8,104 nt of DNA, taken from Coriobacteriaceae bacterium (GTDB lineage: Bacteria > Actinomycetota > Coriobacteriia > Coriobacteriales > Eggerthellaceae). Below, one piece after another: positions 1 through 6,919 of this stretch (its first letter is position 1; every line of letters begins with the position of its first letter). A model generated the notes under the pieces. It searched no databases and had not been told where the DNA came from. It worked only from the letters and a program-made list of their open reading frames with translations. The DNA is taken from NCBI GenBank assembly GCA_015062635.1, contig SUUF01000007.1, positions 5,766-13,869 on the forward strand, given 5' to 3'. The position numbers and the translations under genes are program-made.

Positions 1-4
1 CACG

Positions 5-36
5 AAAAAGCCCGCGGCACCTGGTGCCACGGGCTC
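5..36 (-). terminator. Rho-independent terminator of ackA
   Basis: Read on the minus strand, a long stem closes shortly after the ackA stop codon: AGCCCG and GGCACC (joined by one U) pair with GGTGCC and CGGGCT (joined by one G). The unpaired-looking U/G becomes a wobble pair, so the stem is nearly continuous around a very small loop. It is followed directly by five T residues (positions 9 to 5). GC-rich stem plus U-tract is the classical intrinsic terminator form. The plus strand has no T-tract after the stem, so it should act only on minus-strand transcripts. Confidence 0.93.
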
Positions 37-74
37 TGGTCGAACAGGGCGCTGCGTCCGTCAGGCGGGCGCGC

Positions 75-1295
75 CTAGTGCACGTCCTCGCCCATCACGA
101 GCGCGGCGGTATCGCGCGCGATGCGCATCTCCTCGTCGGCCGTCACCACGAAAATCTTGATGGGGCTGTCGTCGATGGACACGATGCGGTCCTCGCCGAT
201 GGCGCCCGTGAAGTCGTTGCGTTCCTTGTCGAGGATCATGCCCATGTGCGCCAGGCCCGCGAAGATGCGCTCGCGCAGCTCGGCGGAATTCTCGCCGATG
301 CCGGCGGTCAGCACCACGGCGTCGGTGTGCGTCATCAGGGCATAGTAGGAACCGATGGCCTTCTGCACGGCATGCACGTACATGTCGATGGCAAGCTGGG
401 CGCGCTCGTCGCCCGCATGCGCGGCTTCCGTGACATCGCGCATGTCGGCCGACGTGCCCGAAATGCCCAAGATGCCCGACTGCTTGTTCAAGATGCGGTC
501 CATCTCGTCGTAGGTCAGGCGCTCATGGCGCATCACGTAGGTGACGATGGCCGGGTCGAGCGAACCCGAACGCGTGCCCATCATCAGGCCGTCAAGCGGC
601 GTGAAACCCATCGTCGTGTCGATGGACTTGCCGCCCTCGACCGCGCAGATGGAGCCGCCGGAACCCAGGTGGCAGGTGATGACGCCCATGTGCTTGATGT
701 TGCGGTGCATCATGTCGGCCGCGCGCTGGGCGGCGTAGCGGTGGCTCGTGCCGTGCGCGCCATAGCGGCGGATGTGGTACTTCTCGTAGTACTTCATCGG
801 CAACGGGTACATGAAGGCCTTCGCGGGCATCGACTGGTGGAACGCCGTGTCGAACACGGCGACCTGCGGGGTTTCGGGAAGCATGCGGCGCATCATCTTG
901 ATGCAGGTGTCGGCCGGCGGGTTGTGCAGCGGCGCGAGGGCCTCGCACTTTCGGATGAGCGGGAAGGTCTCGTCGTCGATGATGACCGACCGGTCGAAAT
1001 ACTCGCCGCCCGAAACGATGCGGTTGCCGATGGCGTCGAGGTCCTCCAGGCTCGAAATGGGGCTGCCGGGCTCGCTCACCATCAGCTCGAGCACCTTCTC
1101 GAGGCAGCGGTCGATGGAAACGCCGCCGATCGCGTAGCGCTTCTTCTGCCCGTCGGGCAGGAACTGCAGGCTCATCGTGGCATCCGACTGGCCGATTTTC
1201 TCCGCCAGGCTTTTCATCAGGCTTTTCTTGCCATCGGTTTCGATAAGCTGGCATTTCAGCGTCGAACTTCCCGCATTTACCACCAACACAAGCAT
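75..1295 (-). CDS. ackA: Acetate kinase
   Basis: Cytoplasmic ASKHA-fold kinase that interconverts acetyl phosphate + ADP and acetate + ATP, the substrate-level phosphorylation step of acetate fermentation. At 406 aa it has the usual family length. Visible family landmarks are the N-terminal NAGSSTLK (N7), R92 in NRIVSGGEYF, H124 in APLHNPP, D149 in VFDTAFH, H181 in HGTSHRY, the phosphate loop HLGSGGSICAVEGG (209-222), R242 in GTRSGSLDP, AGIGENS (331-337) and the terminal TADEE (386-390). These match the known active-site Asn, Arg, His, Asp, His, Arg and Glu of the Methanosarcina enzyme. The ATG is preceded by an AAGAGG ribosome binding site on the minus strand. One oddity: the usual GHRxVHGGE block reads GNRIVSGGE, with both non-catalytic His replaced. 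No pta lies next to it on the 5' side; what lies beyond the terminator is outside the window. Confidence 0.97.
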   Translation of the reverse strand: MLVLVVNAGSSTLKCQLIETDGKKSLMKSLAEKIGQSDATMSLQFLPDGQKKRYAIGGVSIDRCLEKVLELMVSEPGSPISSLEDLDAIGNRIVSGGEYFDRSVIIDDETFPLIRKCEALAPLHNPPADTCIKMMRRMLPETPQVAVFDTAFHQSMPAKAFMYPLPMKYYEKYHIRRYGAHGTSHRYAAQRAADMMHRNIKHMGVITCHLGSGGSICAVEGGKSIDTTMGFTPLDGLMMGTRSGSLDPAIVTYVMRHERLTYDEMDRILNKQSGILGISGTSADMRDVTEAAHAGDERAQLAIDMYVHAVQKAIGSYYALMTHTDAVVLTAGIGENSAELRERIFAGLAHMGMILDKERNDFTGAIGEDRIVSIDDSPIKIFVVTADEEMRIARDTAALVMGEDVH

Positions 1296-1323
1296 ACGTA
1301 TCCTCTTCCCCTCTTGCCGCGAA

Positions 1324-1373
1324 TGCCGTTTCCAGCGAGGCTCGTCCCCGCGCCGTCATGCGCTGGAATGGCA
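1324..1373 (-). other. Stem-loop in the ackA 5' leader
   Basis: An exact 8-bp inverted repeat, TTCCAGCG (1330-1337) and CGCTGGAA (1361-1368), is extended outside a small internal loop by TGCC (1324-1327) and GGCA (1370-1373). On the minus strand it lies between the lipoprotein stop and the ackA ribosome binding site, so it would form a 12-bp imperfect hairpin with a 23-nt GC-rich loop in the ackA leader. There is no U-tract, so it is not a terminator. It might be a leader RNA structure or a DNA operator; I cannot tell which. I see no convincing promoter hexamers in the AT-richer stretch just upstream (1374-1420). Confidence 0.5.
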
Positions 1374-1443
1374 GTTTACCGAATTCGCGCGATAAACGAT
1401 TGGACTATTAAAGCCCCTTCTGGCGAACAGGGAAGCCATTCCA

Positions 1444-2172
1444 TTAATTCAGCACGGCATCGCCCTTGAGGCACTTGTTGCTTTTCTGGGAAGCCGACTT
1501 CTTCTTCGAGGAATGGTTGGATGTCGCCTGGGCGGCTTGGGCGGCGGCTTCCTCGGCGGCTCGGCGCGCGGCTTCCTCGGCGGCGATGCGCTCGGCCTCA
1601 AGGCGCGCCGCCTCTTCCGCTTGACGCTTCAGCTCCATCTGCTGCGCATAGGTGCTTTTCTTCTTGCCCTTGGCGGTCTTATACGTCACATAGCCGACCT
1701 CATCCTTGTAGTGCAGCTGGAGGTTGCGCGCCGTGGCAAGCGGGACATCCTTCAGCTCGCACGCCGTGCCGTTCTTCATCGTGAGCGCGATGTCGTACTT
1801 GGCGTCCTTCGCCGAAGCCGCGACCACATTCCATTGGAACGTGGTCTTGGATTGGATGGCCTGCCCGTCGCCCAGATAGTCTTTGGAATTCTCGGCGCCC
1901 GCCGGCTTGGCGGAAAGCTGGGTGATCGCATAGCCCGTCTTGTTGGAAACGCACACCTTCATGCGGTCGGCGGCATCCTTCCCGACCACCTGGGTGGCGC
2001 CGTACTGGGCATCGGTTTCCCAGCTGGCTTCCTGCGCGACGGCCTGGGCTGCTGCGAGCAGCTCCCGAGAAGCCTGGTCGTCGGCTTCGTGGCTGCAGCC
2101 TCCCAAAGCCGGCAACGCCAGCACTGACGCAAGGACGAAAACGCAGGTGAACAGCTTGGCTTGCTTGGTCAT
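1444..2172 (-). CDS. Secreted lipoprotein with C-terminal coiled coil
   Basis: 242-aa protein of unknown function. The N-terminus is a lipoprotein signal: basic MTKQAK, a hydrophobic core (residues 7-22) and the lipobox LGGC with C26 as the predicted lipidated residue. It is therefore expected to be anchored to the outer face of the membrane. Residues about 70-165 look like a small beta-rich domain (VCVSNKTGYAITQL, TTFQWNV, YDIALTMKNG). Residues about 175-218 are an Ala/Glu/Arg-rich coiled coil with many EEAAR steps, followed by a Lys/Ser tail ending KCLKGDAVLN (C234). The start is well set: AAGGAG lies inside the last two codons and stop of the upstream SGNH gene, and only 3 bp separate stop and start, which implies translational coupling. 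By position it is probably an accessory part of the O-acylation module, but no catalytic motif is visible. Confidence 0.85.
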   Translation of the reverse strand: MTKQAKLFTCVFVLASVLALPALGGCSHEADDQASRELLAAAQAVAQEASWETDAQYGATQVVGKDAADRMKVCVSNKTGYAITQLSAKPAGAENSKDYLGDGQAIQSKTTFQWNVVAASAKDAKYDIALTMKNGTACELKDVPLATARNLQLHYKDEVGYVTYKTAKGKKKSTYAQQMELKRQAEEAARLEAERIAAEEAARRAAEEAAAQAAQATSNHSSKKKSASQKSNKCLKGDAVLN

Positions 2173-2175
2173 GGC

Positions 2176-3705
2176 CTACTCCTTCCAGGAAAGCGCGTCG
2201 TGGGCGACTTCCTTCAGCGTGCCATCCACGCGGGCGAGCACGGAAACATCGATGCGGTCGGACATGCGTTCCCCATCGATGCGCATCCGATACCCGAGGT
2301 CGTTCGCCACGGCGCCTTCGTCGTCGAGCACCGTCATGCGGAAGGGCACGTAGGTGGCCCCGAAAGCCACGTCCCCATCCTCGCCCGTCGTCTCGATGCG
2401 CACGTAGATATCGGTGTCCCCATCCACCGCCGCCGCGTCGAGCTCGCCGTCAACCTGCAGGTAGTCGCCATCGGCGATGGCGCGGATGGTCGTGCCCGTT
2501 TCCTCGACAGCCGCCGTCGACACGTTTGCGAGCGGCGCTTCCATGATCGCGGGGTCGGTGGCCAAATCCGCCACATTGCGCTCCGCGCACTCGATGACAA
2601 CGGTTTGCGCGCCGGCCGCATCGGCAGCCCCCAGGTCGTAGGGAACCAGCTTGCTGAACTGCGCGGTTTTATACGCAGCTGCAAAATAGGGAATGAGCGC
2701 GTTCGAGAAGGAATCGCGATAGGCGTACAGCGTGCCCTGGGCCGACGGGTCCACGCTTTCCGTGGCTATCCCGTCGTCGGTGACGCCCTGCCCCTCCGTA
2801 TACAAGAAGCCCCTATACGCGCCATAATCCAAGTTGGGCTCGGGCGTCCCCCCTGCCGGGTACAGAAGGGAATCGAGGTCGCCGACTTCGCCGGGCACGA
2901 GCTGGGGCTTGATTGCCCGCACATCGTCATGGGTCCGACCGAGCGCGCCCTCGATGGACTCGAAGGCCACCAATGCGCCCAACGCATTCCAGTGCGTGTC
3001 GCGTTTCAGGTACAGCGCCTGGTCCAAGCCGTTGGCGTCAATCTCGGCCTGGGCGGCTTGCAACGCGGAGAAGGCGTCGACGTAGCGCACCCCGCGCTTT
3101 TGCAGCGCGGGCTTCAGCAGGTCCATGTTCGACACCGACGCCGCGAGGTAGTTGTCGGGCATGTACTGGCCGTACAGGGAATTCTTGTTGGGCGCGATGG
3201 TGAAGGCAAACGCCCGGTCCTGGGACAGCGCATGGTTCTGCATCAGGCGCAGGTTGAAGGCGATGTTGTCCGCCTCGCGGGCGCTCATGAAACCCCGGCC
3301 CTGGTAGCTGCCGGCTGTTTCACCGTAGAAGAGCCAGCCGTCTTTGCCCACGACCACTTGCTCGTTGTTAGACGTATGGAAGACCTGCGAGCGCAGCGCG
3401 GCATCTGCGGTCACCAGCTGGCTGCGGAACGCGAAATGGTCCGAGAACCAGGTGCCCGCGTCTTGCAAGACGTTCACGTTGAGGGAACCGTCCTCCATCG
3501 TAAGGCGCGGAGGATCGGCCAAGCGCATGTTCATGTCCCCGTCCGTGGTGGCCGTGCCCAGCAAGCCCACGCTGGGAACGAGCAGCAGCGCAAATGCCAC
3601 CAGGCAGAAGCAGAGGGCGGCCATCGGGGGCCTGCCCTTCCCCTCGCCCGCCGTCGCCGTCTCGTCTTTCGCCATGTCCGTTTCTTCCCGAAGAATGTCC
3701 ATCAT
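2176..3705 (-). CDS. AlgJ/AlgX/DHHW-type SGNH O-acyltransferase
   Basis: 509-aa membrane-anchored extracytoplasmic enzyme of the AlgJ/AlgX-like or DHHW superfamily. These enzymes take an acyl group, usually acetyl, delivered by an MBOAT partner and put it on a surface polysaccharide. A short cytosolic N-terminus precedes one membrane segment (about 29-50). Then come KDGWLFYGE (121-129), the signature DTHWN with D236 and H238, and RDSFSNALIPYF (330-341), where S332 is the likely nucleophile. D-x-H and a Ser about 95 residues later match the AlgJ catalytic layout. VVIECAERN (369-377) is the conserved late block. The C-terminal part from about 395 to 509 looks beta-rich and may be a carbohydrate-binding or docking domain. 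The start is a double ATG behind AAGGGGG that overlaps the MBOAT stop. The internal ATG at codon 11 has a poorer site. The polymer acted on cannot be read from the sequence. Confidence 0.9.
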   Translation of the reverse strand: MMDILREETDMAKDETATAGEGKGRPPMAALCFCLVAFALLLVPSVGLLGTATTDGDMNMRLADPPRLTMEDGSLNVNVLQDAGTWFSDHFAFRSQLVTADAALRSQVFHTSNNEQVVVGKDGWLFYGETAGSYQGRGFMSAREADNIAFNLRLMQNHALSQDRAFAFTIAPNKNSLYGQYMPDNYLAASVSNMDLLKPALQKRGVRYVDAFSALQAAQAEIDANGLDQALYLKRDTHWNALGALVAFESIEGALGRTHDDVRAIKPQLVPGEVGDLDSLLYPAGGTPEPNLDYGAYRGFLYTEGQGVTDDGIATESVDPSAQGTLYAYRDSFSNALIPYFAAAYKTAQFSKLVPYDLGAADAAGAQTVVIECAERNVADLATDPAIMEAPLANVSTAAVEETGTTIRAIADGDYLQVDGELDAAAVDGDTDIYVRIETTGEDGDVAFGATYVPFRMTVLDDEGAVANDLGYRMRIDGERMSDRIDVSVLARVDGTLKEVAHDALSWKE

Positions 3706-3714
3706 GTCGCCCCC

Positions 3715-5226
3715 TTAGAACCTGAAGTAGATGAAGGGGTTGTAGCCGCCCGCGGAAAGCTCCAAGAGGGCCAACACGAGCAGCACCAGGGCACCCGCAT
3801 AGCTGGCCACGCGGGCCTGGGCCTGGATGCCGTGGGAATCCACGAAACGGCGCGCCATGTCCGGCCAGGGCGCAACAGCCACGACCCCCAGCGCGAACAT
3901 CGCGATGAACAGGGGCGTGAGCTGCTCGAACAGGATGGACAACGACGCCGCGGTGACATCCGACCCCGTGAACATGAGGGCGATGATGGCCCCCGCCTGC
4001 CCCAGCGTATCGGCGCGGAAGAGGACGAAGCCCACAGTCACCACCACGATGGCATAGACGTGTCCCAGCCAGCGCGGCAAGCGCTGCAGGGGCTTTATGT
4101 ATTGCTCCAGCATCAGGAACGCCCCGTGATACAGGCCCCACAGGACGAAGGTCCACGAAGCGCCGTGCCAAAGACCGCAGAGGAAGAACACGCAAATGCG
4201 ATTCATGGCGGCGCGGAACTCGCCCTTGCGATTGCCGCCCAGGGGAATGTACAGGTATTCCTTGAACCACGTGGAAAGCGAGATGTGCCAGCGCCGCCAG
4301 AAGTCCTTGATGGACACCGACAGGTACGGCCGGTTGAAATTCTCCTTGAATTCGAAGCCGAACATGCGGCCCAGGCCGATGGCCATGTCGGAATAGCCGG
4401 AGAAATCGTAATAGATCTGCAGGCAGTATGCCAGGGCCATCAGCCATGCGGTGGCCATGTTCAGCTGGCTCGGGTCGGCGGCATACCATGCATCCACCGC
4501 AACCGCCATCGTGTTGGCGATGAGCACCTTCTTGGCCAGGCCGATGCTGAACCGGCGCAGGCCGGAAGCCACGCCGCCGACCGTCATGCGACGGTTGGCC
4601 AACGCCTCTGCGATATCGTGGTATTTCACGATGGGCCCCGCGATAAGCTGGGGGAAGAAGGAAATGTACAGCAGCACGCGGGCGTAGTTGCGCTGGGCAT
4701 CGACATCGCGCCGATAGACGTCTATGACGTAGGAAAGCGCCTGGAAGGTGTAGAAGGAAATGCCGATGGGCAGGGCCAGATTCGGACCCGCGAACGTCGT
4801 GGCCAAAAGGGCGTTGACCGTGCCAACCGCCATGTCGGCATACTTGAACACGCCCAACAAACCCAGGTTCACGATGAGGGCGGCCACCACCAGGGCCTTG
4901 CGTTGGGAGGCTTTCGGGTCAGAGGCCACCAGGTCCTTCCGGCGTTGCGCGAATTCCCTCGGCGTCAGGTCCGCCGCGCTTTCGCGCAGAGATGCCTCGG
5001 CCGCACGGAACTCCTTCGCCCCACGGCCCAGCAGCATGCCGAAACCGTAGTTGGCCAAGGTGCTGATGATCATCAGGACCACGTAGACCGGCTCGCCGTA
5101 TGCGTAGAACAGCAGGCTCGCAACTATGAGCAGCCCATTCTTCCAGCGAATGCTGGGCATGAGGCAGCACAGGAACAACACTGCCGGCAAAAACACGCAG
5201 AGAAACGGTATCGAGCTGAAAACCAT
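3715..5226 (-). CDS. MBOAT family O-acyltransferase (AlgI/DltB-like)
   Basis: 503-aa polytopic membrane protein. MBOAT enzymes of the AlgI/DltB type move an acyl group from a cytosolic donor across the membrane to an extracellular acceptor protein. Typical family blocks are present: PIGISFYTFQALSYVIDVYR (153-172), FFPQLIAGPIVKYHDI (190-205), YYDFSGYSDMAIGLGRMFGF (272-291), NFNRPYLSVSIKDFWRRWHISLSTW (296-320, with H314), the amphipathic region YLYIPLGGNRKGEFR (324-338), and CGLWHGASWTFVLWGLYHG (350-368), where H354 is the invariant MBOAT histidine. The C-terminus NPFIYFRF is typical of the family. A charged, probably cytosolic loop of about 40 residues (68-110) is longer than I would expect. 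AGAGGA precedes the ATG with normal spacing. Only 9 bp separate it from the SGNH gene, so the two are almost certainly co-translated partners. Confidence 0.95.
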   Translation of the reverse strand: MVFSSIPFLCVFLPAVLFLCCLMPSIRWKNGLLIVASLLFYAYGEPVYVVLMIISTLANYGFGMLLGRGAKEFRAAEASLRESAADLTPREFAQRRKDLVASDPKASQRKALVVAALIVNLGLLGVFKYADMAVGTVNALLATTFAGPNLALPIGISFYTFQALSYVIDVYRRDVDAQRNYARVLLYISFFPQLIAGPIVKYHDIAEALANRRMTVGGVASGLRRFSIGLAKKVLIANTMAVAVDAWYAADPSQLNMATAWLMALAYCLQIYYDFSGYSDMAIGLGRMFGFEFKENFNRPYLSVSIKDFWRRWHISLSTWFKEYLYIPLGGNRKGEFRAAMNRICVFFLCGLWHGASWTFVLWGLYHGAFLMLEQYIKPLQRLPRWLGHVYAIVVVTVGFVLFRADTLGQAGAIIALMFTGSDVTAASLSILFEQLTPLFIAMFALGVVAVAPWPDMARRFVDSHGIQAQARVASYAGALVLLVLALLELSAGGYNPFIYFRF

Positions 5227-5325
5227 GTCGTAATTCCTCTATGCCAATCGCATGAGGCGCAGGTCGTGCGAATGCGCTCAACGGCAAACGGCGAAACCCG
5301 ATCCCGCGCCTCAGACCAAGCTGGG
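5227..5325 (-). other. 99-bp gap with a split 8-bp inverted repeat
   Basis: This gap lies between the stop of the second transglutaminase-like gene and the MBOAT start. It holds TGAGGCGC (5253-5260) and its exact complement GCGCCTCA (5306-5313), which would close a 45-nt loop. There is no U-tract after it and no convincing -35/-10 pair. It could be a leader structure, an operator, or chance in GC-rich DNA. Whether the MBOAT module is read through from the secreted cassette or has its own promoter is therefore open. Confidence 0.3.
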
Positions 5326-6021
5326 TTAGCTGACGCGCCCCAGCTTTTGATCGTATTTGCCGCCCTTGTAAGCGGAATACTTCAGCGATCTGGCCGTCTT
5401 GTTCTTCACCACATTGAAGGCGTTCACCTTGGCAGACTTGTATTCGCGGTAGCCTTCCGGGTCGAAGACGCGCGATTTCTTGCCTGCCGCAGGATACTTG
5501 GCCAACGCCGCGCCGGCTACCTTCAACGTCACCCAGGAATGGGCTTCATTGCCCTTGGTGGTCTTCACGTTGCCATTCACCACGGTCGCATCGTATCCCA
5601 ACCCCTTGGCGAGATAGGCGAACGTTGCGGCATAGGAATAGCAATTGCCCTTCTTCTTTTTCAGCATATTGGAGGCATAGGTGGCAGCCCAATTCTTGGC
5701 TTTCGGGCGTTCGTTGCCCTTCACCTTGCCATACTTCAATTTCGTCACATACTTCCAAGCGCGCGACAGCGCCTTGCCTTGGGTATCGCCATCCTTCACG
5801 ATGCCCTTCAAGGTCTTGTACACCCGATTGTTCAGCGCCTTGTCGTTGCTCACATTCTGGTAAAGGGTGACCCCCTTGTATTCGGTGGCTCCGCTATCGG
5901 CCGCGTATGCGGCCGGCTGCTGGATGCACAGCGAGCTTCCCACCAAAACCGCCATGGCCGCCGCCAACGCGATGACCATGCCGCCAACCATGCGCTTTAC
6001 CGTATTCACCTGCGCCATCAT
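5326..6021 (-). CDS. Secreted transglutaminase-like cysteine enzyme (second copy)
   Basis: 231-aa exported protein with a C-terminal transglutaminase-like (papain-fold) domain. The signal peptide covers residues 1-40, with a basic start, a long Ala/Val/Met core and a likely cut after AYA. All three triad members are visible: C127 in KKGNCYSYAATFAYLAKG, H161 in EAHSWVTLKV, and D187 in RVFDPEGYR. Family members act as cysteine proteases, amidases or protein cross-linkers, and the sequence does not say which. The mature protein is rich in Lys and ends without LPXTG or a recognised wall-binding domain. The first ATG is followed at once by a second (6018). GGGAGG lies one base before the first and four before the second, so translation may really start at the second. 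The 55-bp gap to the BspA-like gene contains a hairpin. Confidence 0.88.
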   Translation of the reverse strand: MMAQVNTVKRMVGGMVIALAAAMAVLVGSSLCIQQPAAYAADSGATEYKGVTLYQNVSNDKALNNRVYKTLKGIVKDGDTQGKALSRAWKYVTKLKYGKVKGNERPKAKNWAATYASNMLKKKKGNCYSYAATFAYLAKGLGYDATVVNGNVKTTKGNEAHSWVTLKVAGAALAKYPAAGKKSRVFDPEGYREYKSAKVNAFNVVKNKTARSLKYSAYKGGKYDQKLGRVS

Positions 6022-6052
6022 GCCTCCCTGTTCGCTCTTGTCTACGCTCTCC

Positions 6053-6073
6053 CGACAATCGGGACGATTGTCG
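6053..6073 (-). other. Intercistronic hairpin
   Basis: CGACAATC (6053-6060) and GATTGTCG (6066-6073) form a perfect 8-bp stem with a 5-nt loop, placed 3 bp after the stop codon of the BspA-like gene and ahead of the next gene's ribosome binding site. No T-tract follows on either strand, so it is not a standard intrinsic terminator. It may be a processing or 3'-end-protecting element that uncouples expression of the two genes, or a weak attenuator. Confidence 0.55.
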
Positions 6074-6076
6074 CAG

Positions 6077-6871
6077 TTACAGCGCCTTCACGGATATCTT
6101 CGACGAGTAATTGTTCAGGCAGCCGCTGGTTCTGGCCGCCTTTCCGGTGAACAGCTTCTTATAGGCTTTCACCTTGGCCTTGGGCACCTTCAACGTCACC
6201 GTCTTGCCCTTGGCGGTGGCCAGCGCGCTGCGGCCCACCGACTTCAGGGCCGTGCCGCCGATGACCACCTTTTTCAGCTTCCCGCATCCCATGAACGCCT
6301 CGACGCCGATCGACTTCACCTTGTTCAAAGTGACCTTGGCGAGCTTTTCGCAGGAACCGAAGGCGGCCATGCCGATTTTGGTCGTCTTCTTCAGGCTTAT
6401 ACCGGTAAGCGACTTGCACCCGAAGAAGGCATTGGAGCCAATTGTGACCACCTGGGGTGCGGAAACCTTCTTCAGCTTCGTGCAGTTCTCGAAGGCGCTC
6501 GAACCCACTTTGGCAACCTTGTTCAACTTGACCGTCACCAGGGTTTTCTGCCCCCAAAAGGTGTTGGCGGGAATCGTGGTGACCGCGTCGCCGAACTTCA
6601 CGGCCTTCACCGCGCCCGCTTTCACCTTGACCCCGTTCGCATCCGGGTAGACGCCTTTGTCGAAACCGACATCCACCGTCTTCGCCATGGCCTTGACCTC
6701 GGAATTCGCATCGAACGTATACACGCCCGTCTTGGCGTTGAAGCTGGCGGCGTGGGCCGCGCCCGGCACTGCGAGCGCACAGGCGACCAAGGCGGCCAAC
6801 AGCGCCATGGCAGCCAGTCCAAATCGCGCCCAGGTAGCCGTGCAGATACCATCTGCATTGCGATCGATCAT
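6077..6871 (-). CDS. Secreted BspA-type leucine-rich repeat protein
   Basis: 264-aa exported LRR_5 (BspA-like) protein; this family is known for surface adhesion and protein binding, with no enzymatic motif. Residues 1-41 are a signal peptide with a likely cut after AHA. Residues 42-96 are a short N-terminal cap. From about 97 come six 22- to 23-residue repeats, four of them carrying the family pattern AF-x-x-C-x-x-L: FENCTKL, FFGCKSL, FGSCEKL and FMGCGKL. The repeats sit near 97-118, 119-140, 141-162, 163-184, 185-207 and a degenerate one from 208. The end, VPKAKVKAYKKLF and beyond, is a common BspA-type finish. No LPXTG or membrane anchor is seen. I chose the ATG at 6871 because AAGGGGGG lies four bases upstream. 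An in-frame ATG at 6916 has no ribosome binding site and would put 15 charged residues before the signal peptide. The protein is Lys-rich, which matters given the transglutaminase-like neighbours. Confidence 0.88.
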   Translation of the reverse strand: MIDRNADGICTATWARFGLAAMALLAALVACALAVPGAAHAASFNAKTGVYTFDANSEVKAMAKTVDVGFDKGVYPDANGVKVKAGAVKAVKFGDAVTTIPANTFWGQKTLVTVKLNKVAKVGSSAFENCTKLKKVSAPQVVTIGSNAFFGCKSLTGISLKKTTKIGMAAFGSCEKLAKVTLNKVKSIGVEAFMGCGKLKKVVIGGTALKSVGRSALATAKGKTVTLKVPKAKVKAYKKLFTGKAARTSGCLNNYSSKISVKAL

Positions 6872-6884
6872 GGATCCCCCCTTC
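6872..6884 (-). promoter_or_regulatory. Ribosome binding site that fixes the BspA-like start
   Basis: On the minus strand GAAGGGGGG (6884-6876) is followed by a four-base spacer and the ATG at 6871. The alternative in-frame ATG at 6916 overlaps the region just after the upstream gene's stop, and only A-rich sequence without a Shine-Dalgarno match lies before it. This supports the shorter protein. Confidence 0.75.
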
Positions 6885-6919
6885 TTTCTGCAATACGCCG
6901 TCAGGCCATATCGCATGGT

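Noticed and set aside
1380..1443. Terminator after the lipoprotein gene
   Set aside because: On the minus strand CCCTG and CAGaaGGG could pair, followed by CUUUAAU, but the stem has a two-base bulge and the U-tract is poor. It is too weak to call.
24..1469. A 481-codon plus-strand open frame opposite ackA
   Set aside because: It reads through the terminator hairpin and antisense to an unmistakable acetate kinase. The protein is His/Ala/Arg-rich with no domain.
2161..6150. A 1329-codon open frame on the plus strand
   Set aside because: It runs antisense across the lipoprotein, SGNH, MBOAT and part of the transglutaminase-like genes, all of which have clear family motifs and ribosome binding sites. 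Its translation is His/Arg/Gly-rich without any recognisable domain, as expected for the antisense frame of high-GC coding DNA.
6872..6916. N-terminal extension of the BspA-like protein to the ATG at 6916
   Set aside because: There is no ribosome binding site before that ATG, whereas a strong one precedes the ATG at 6871, and the extension would bury the signal peptide.
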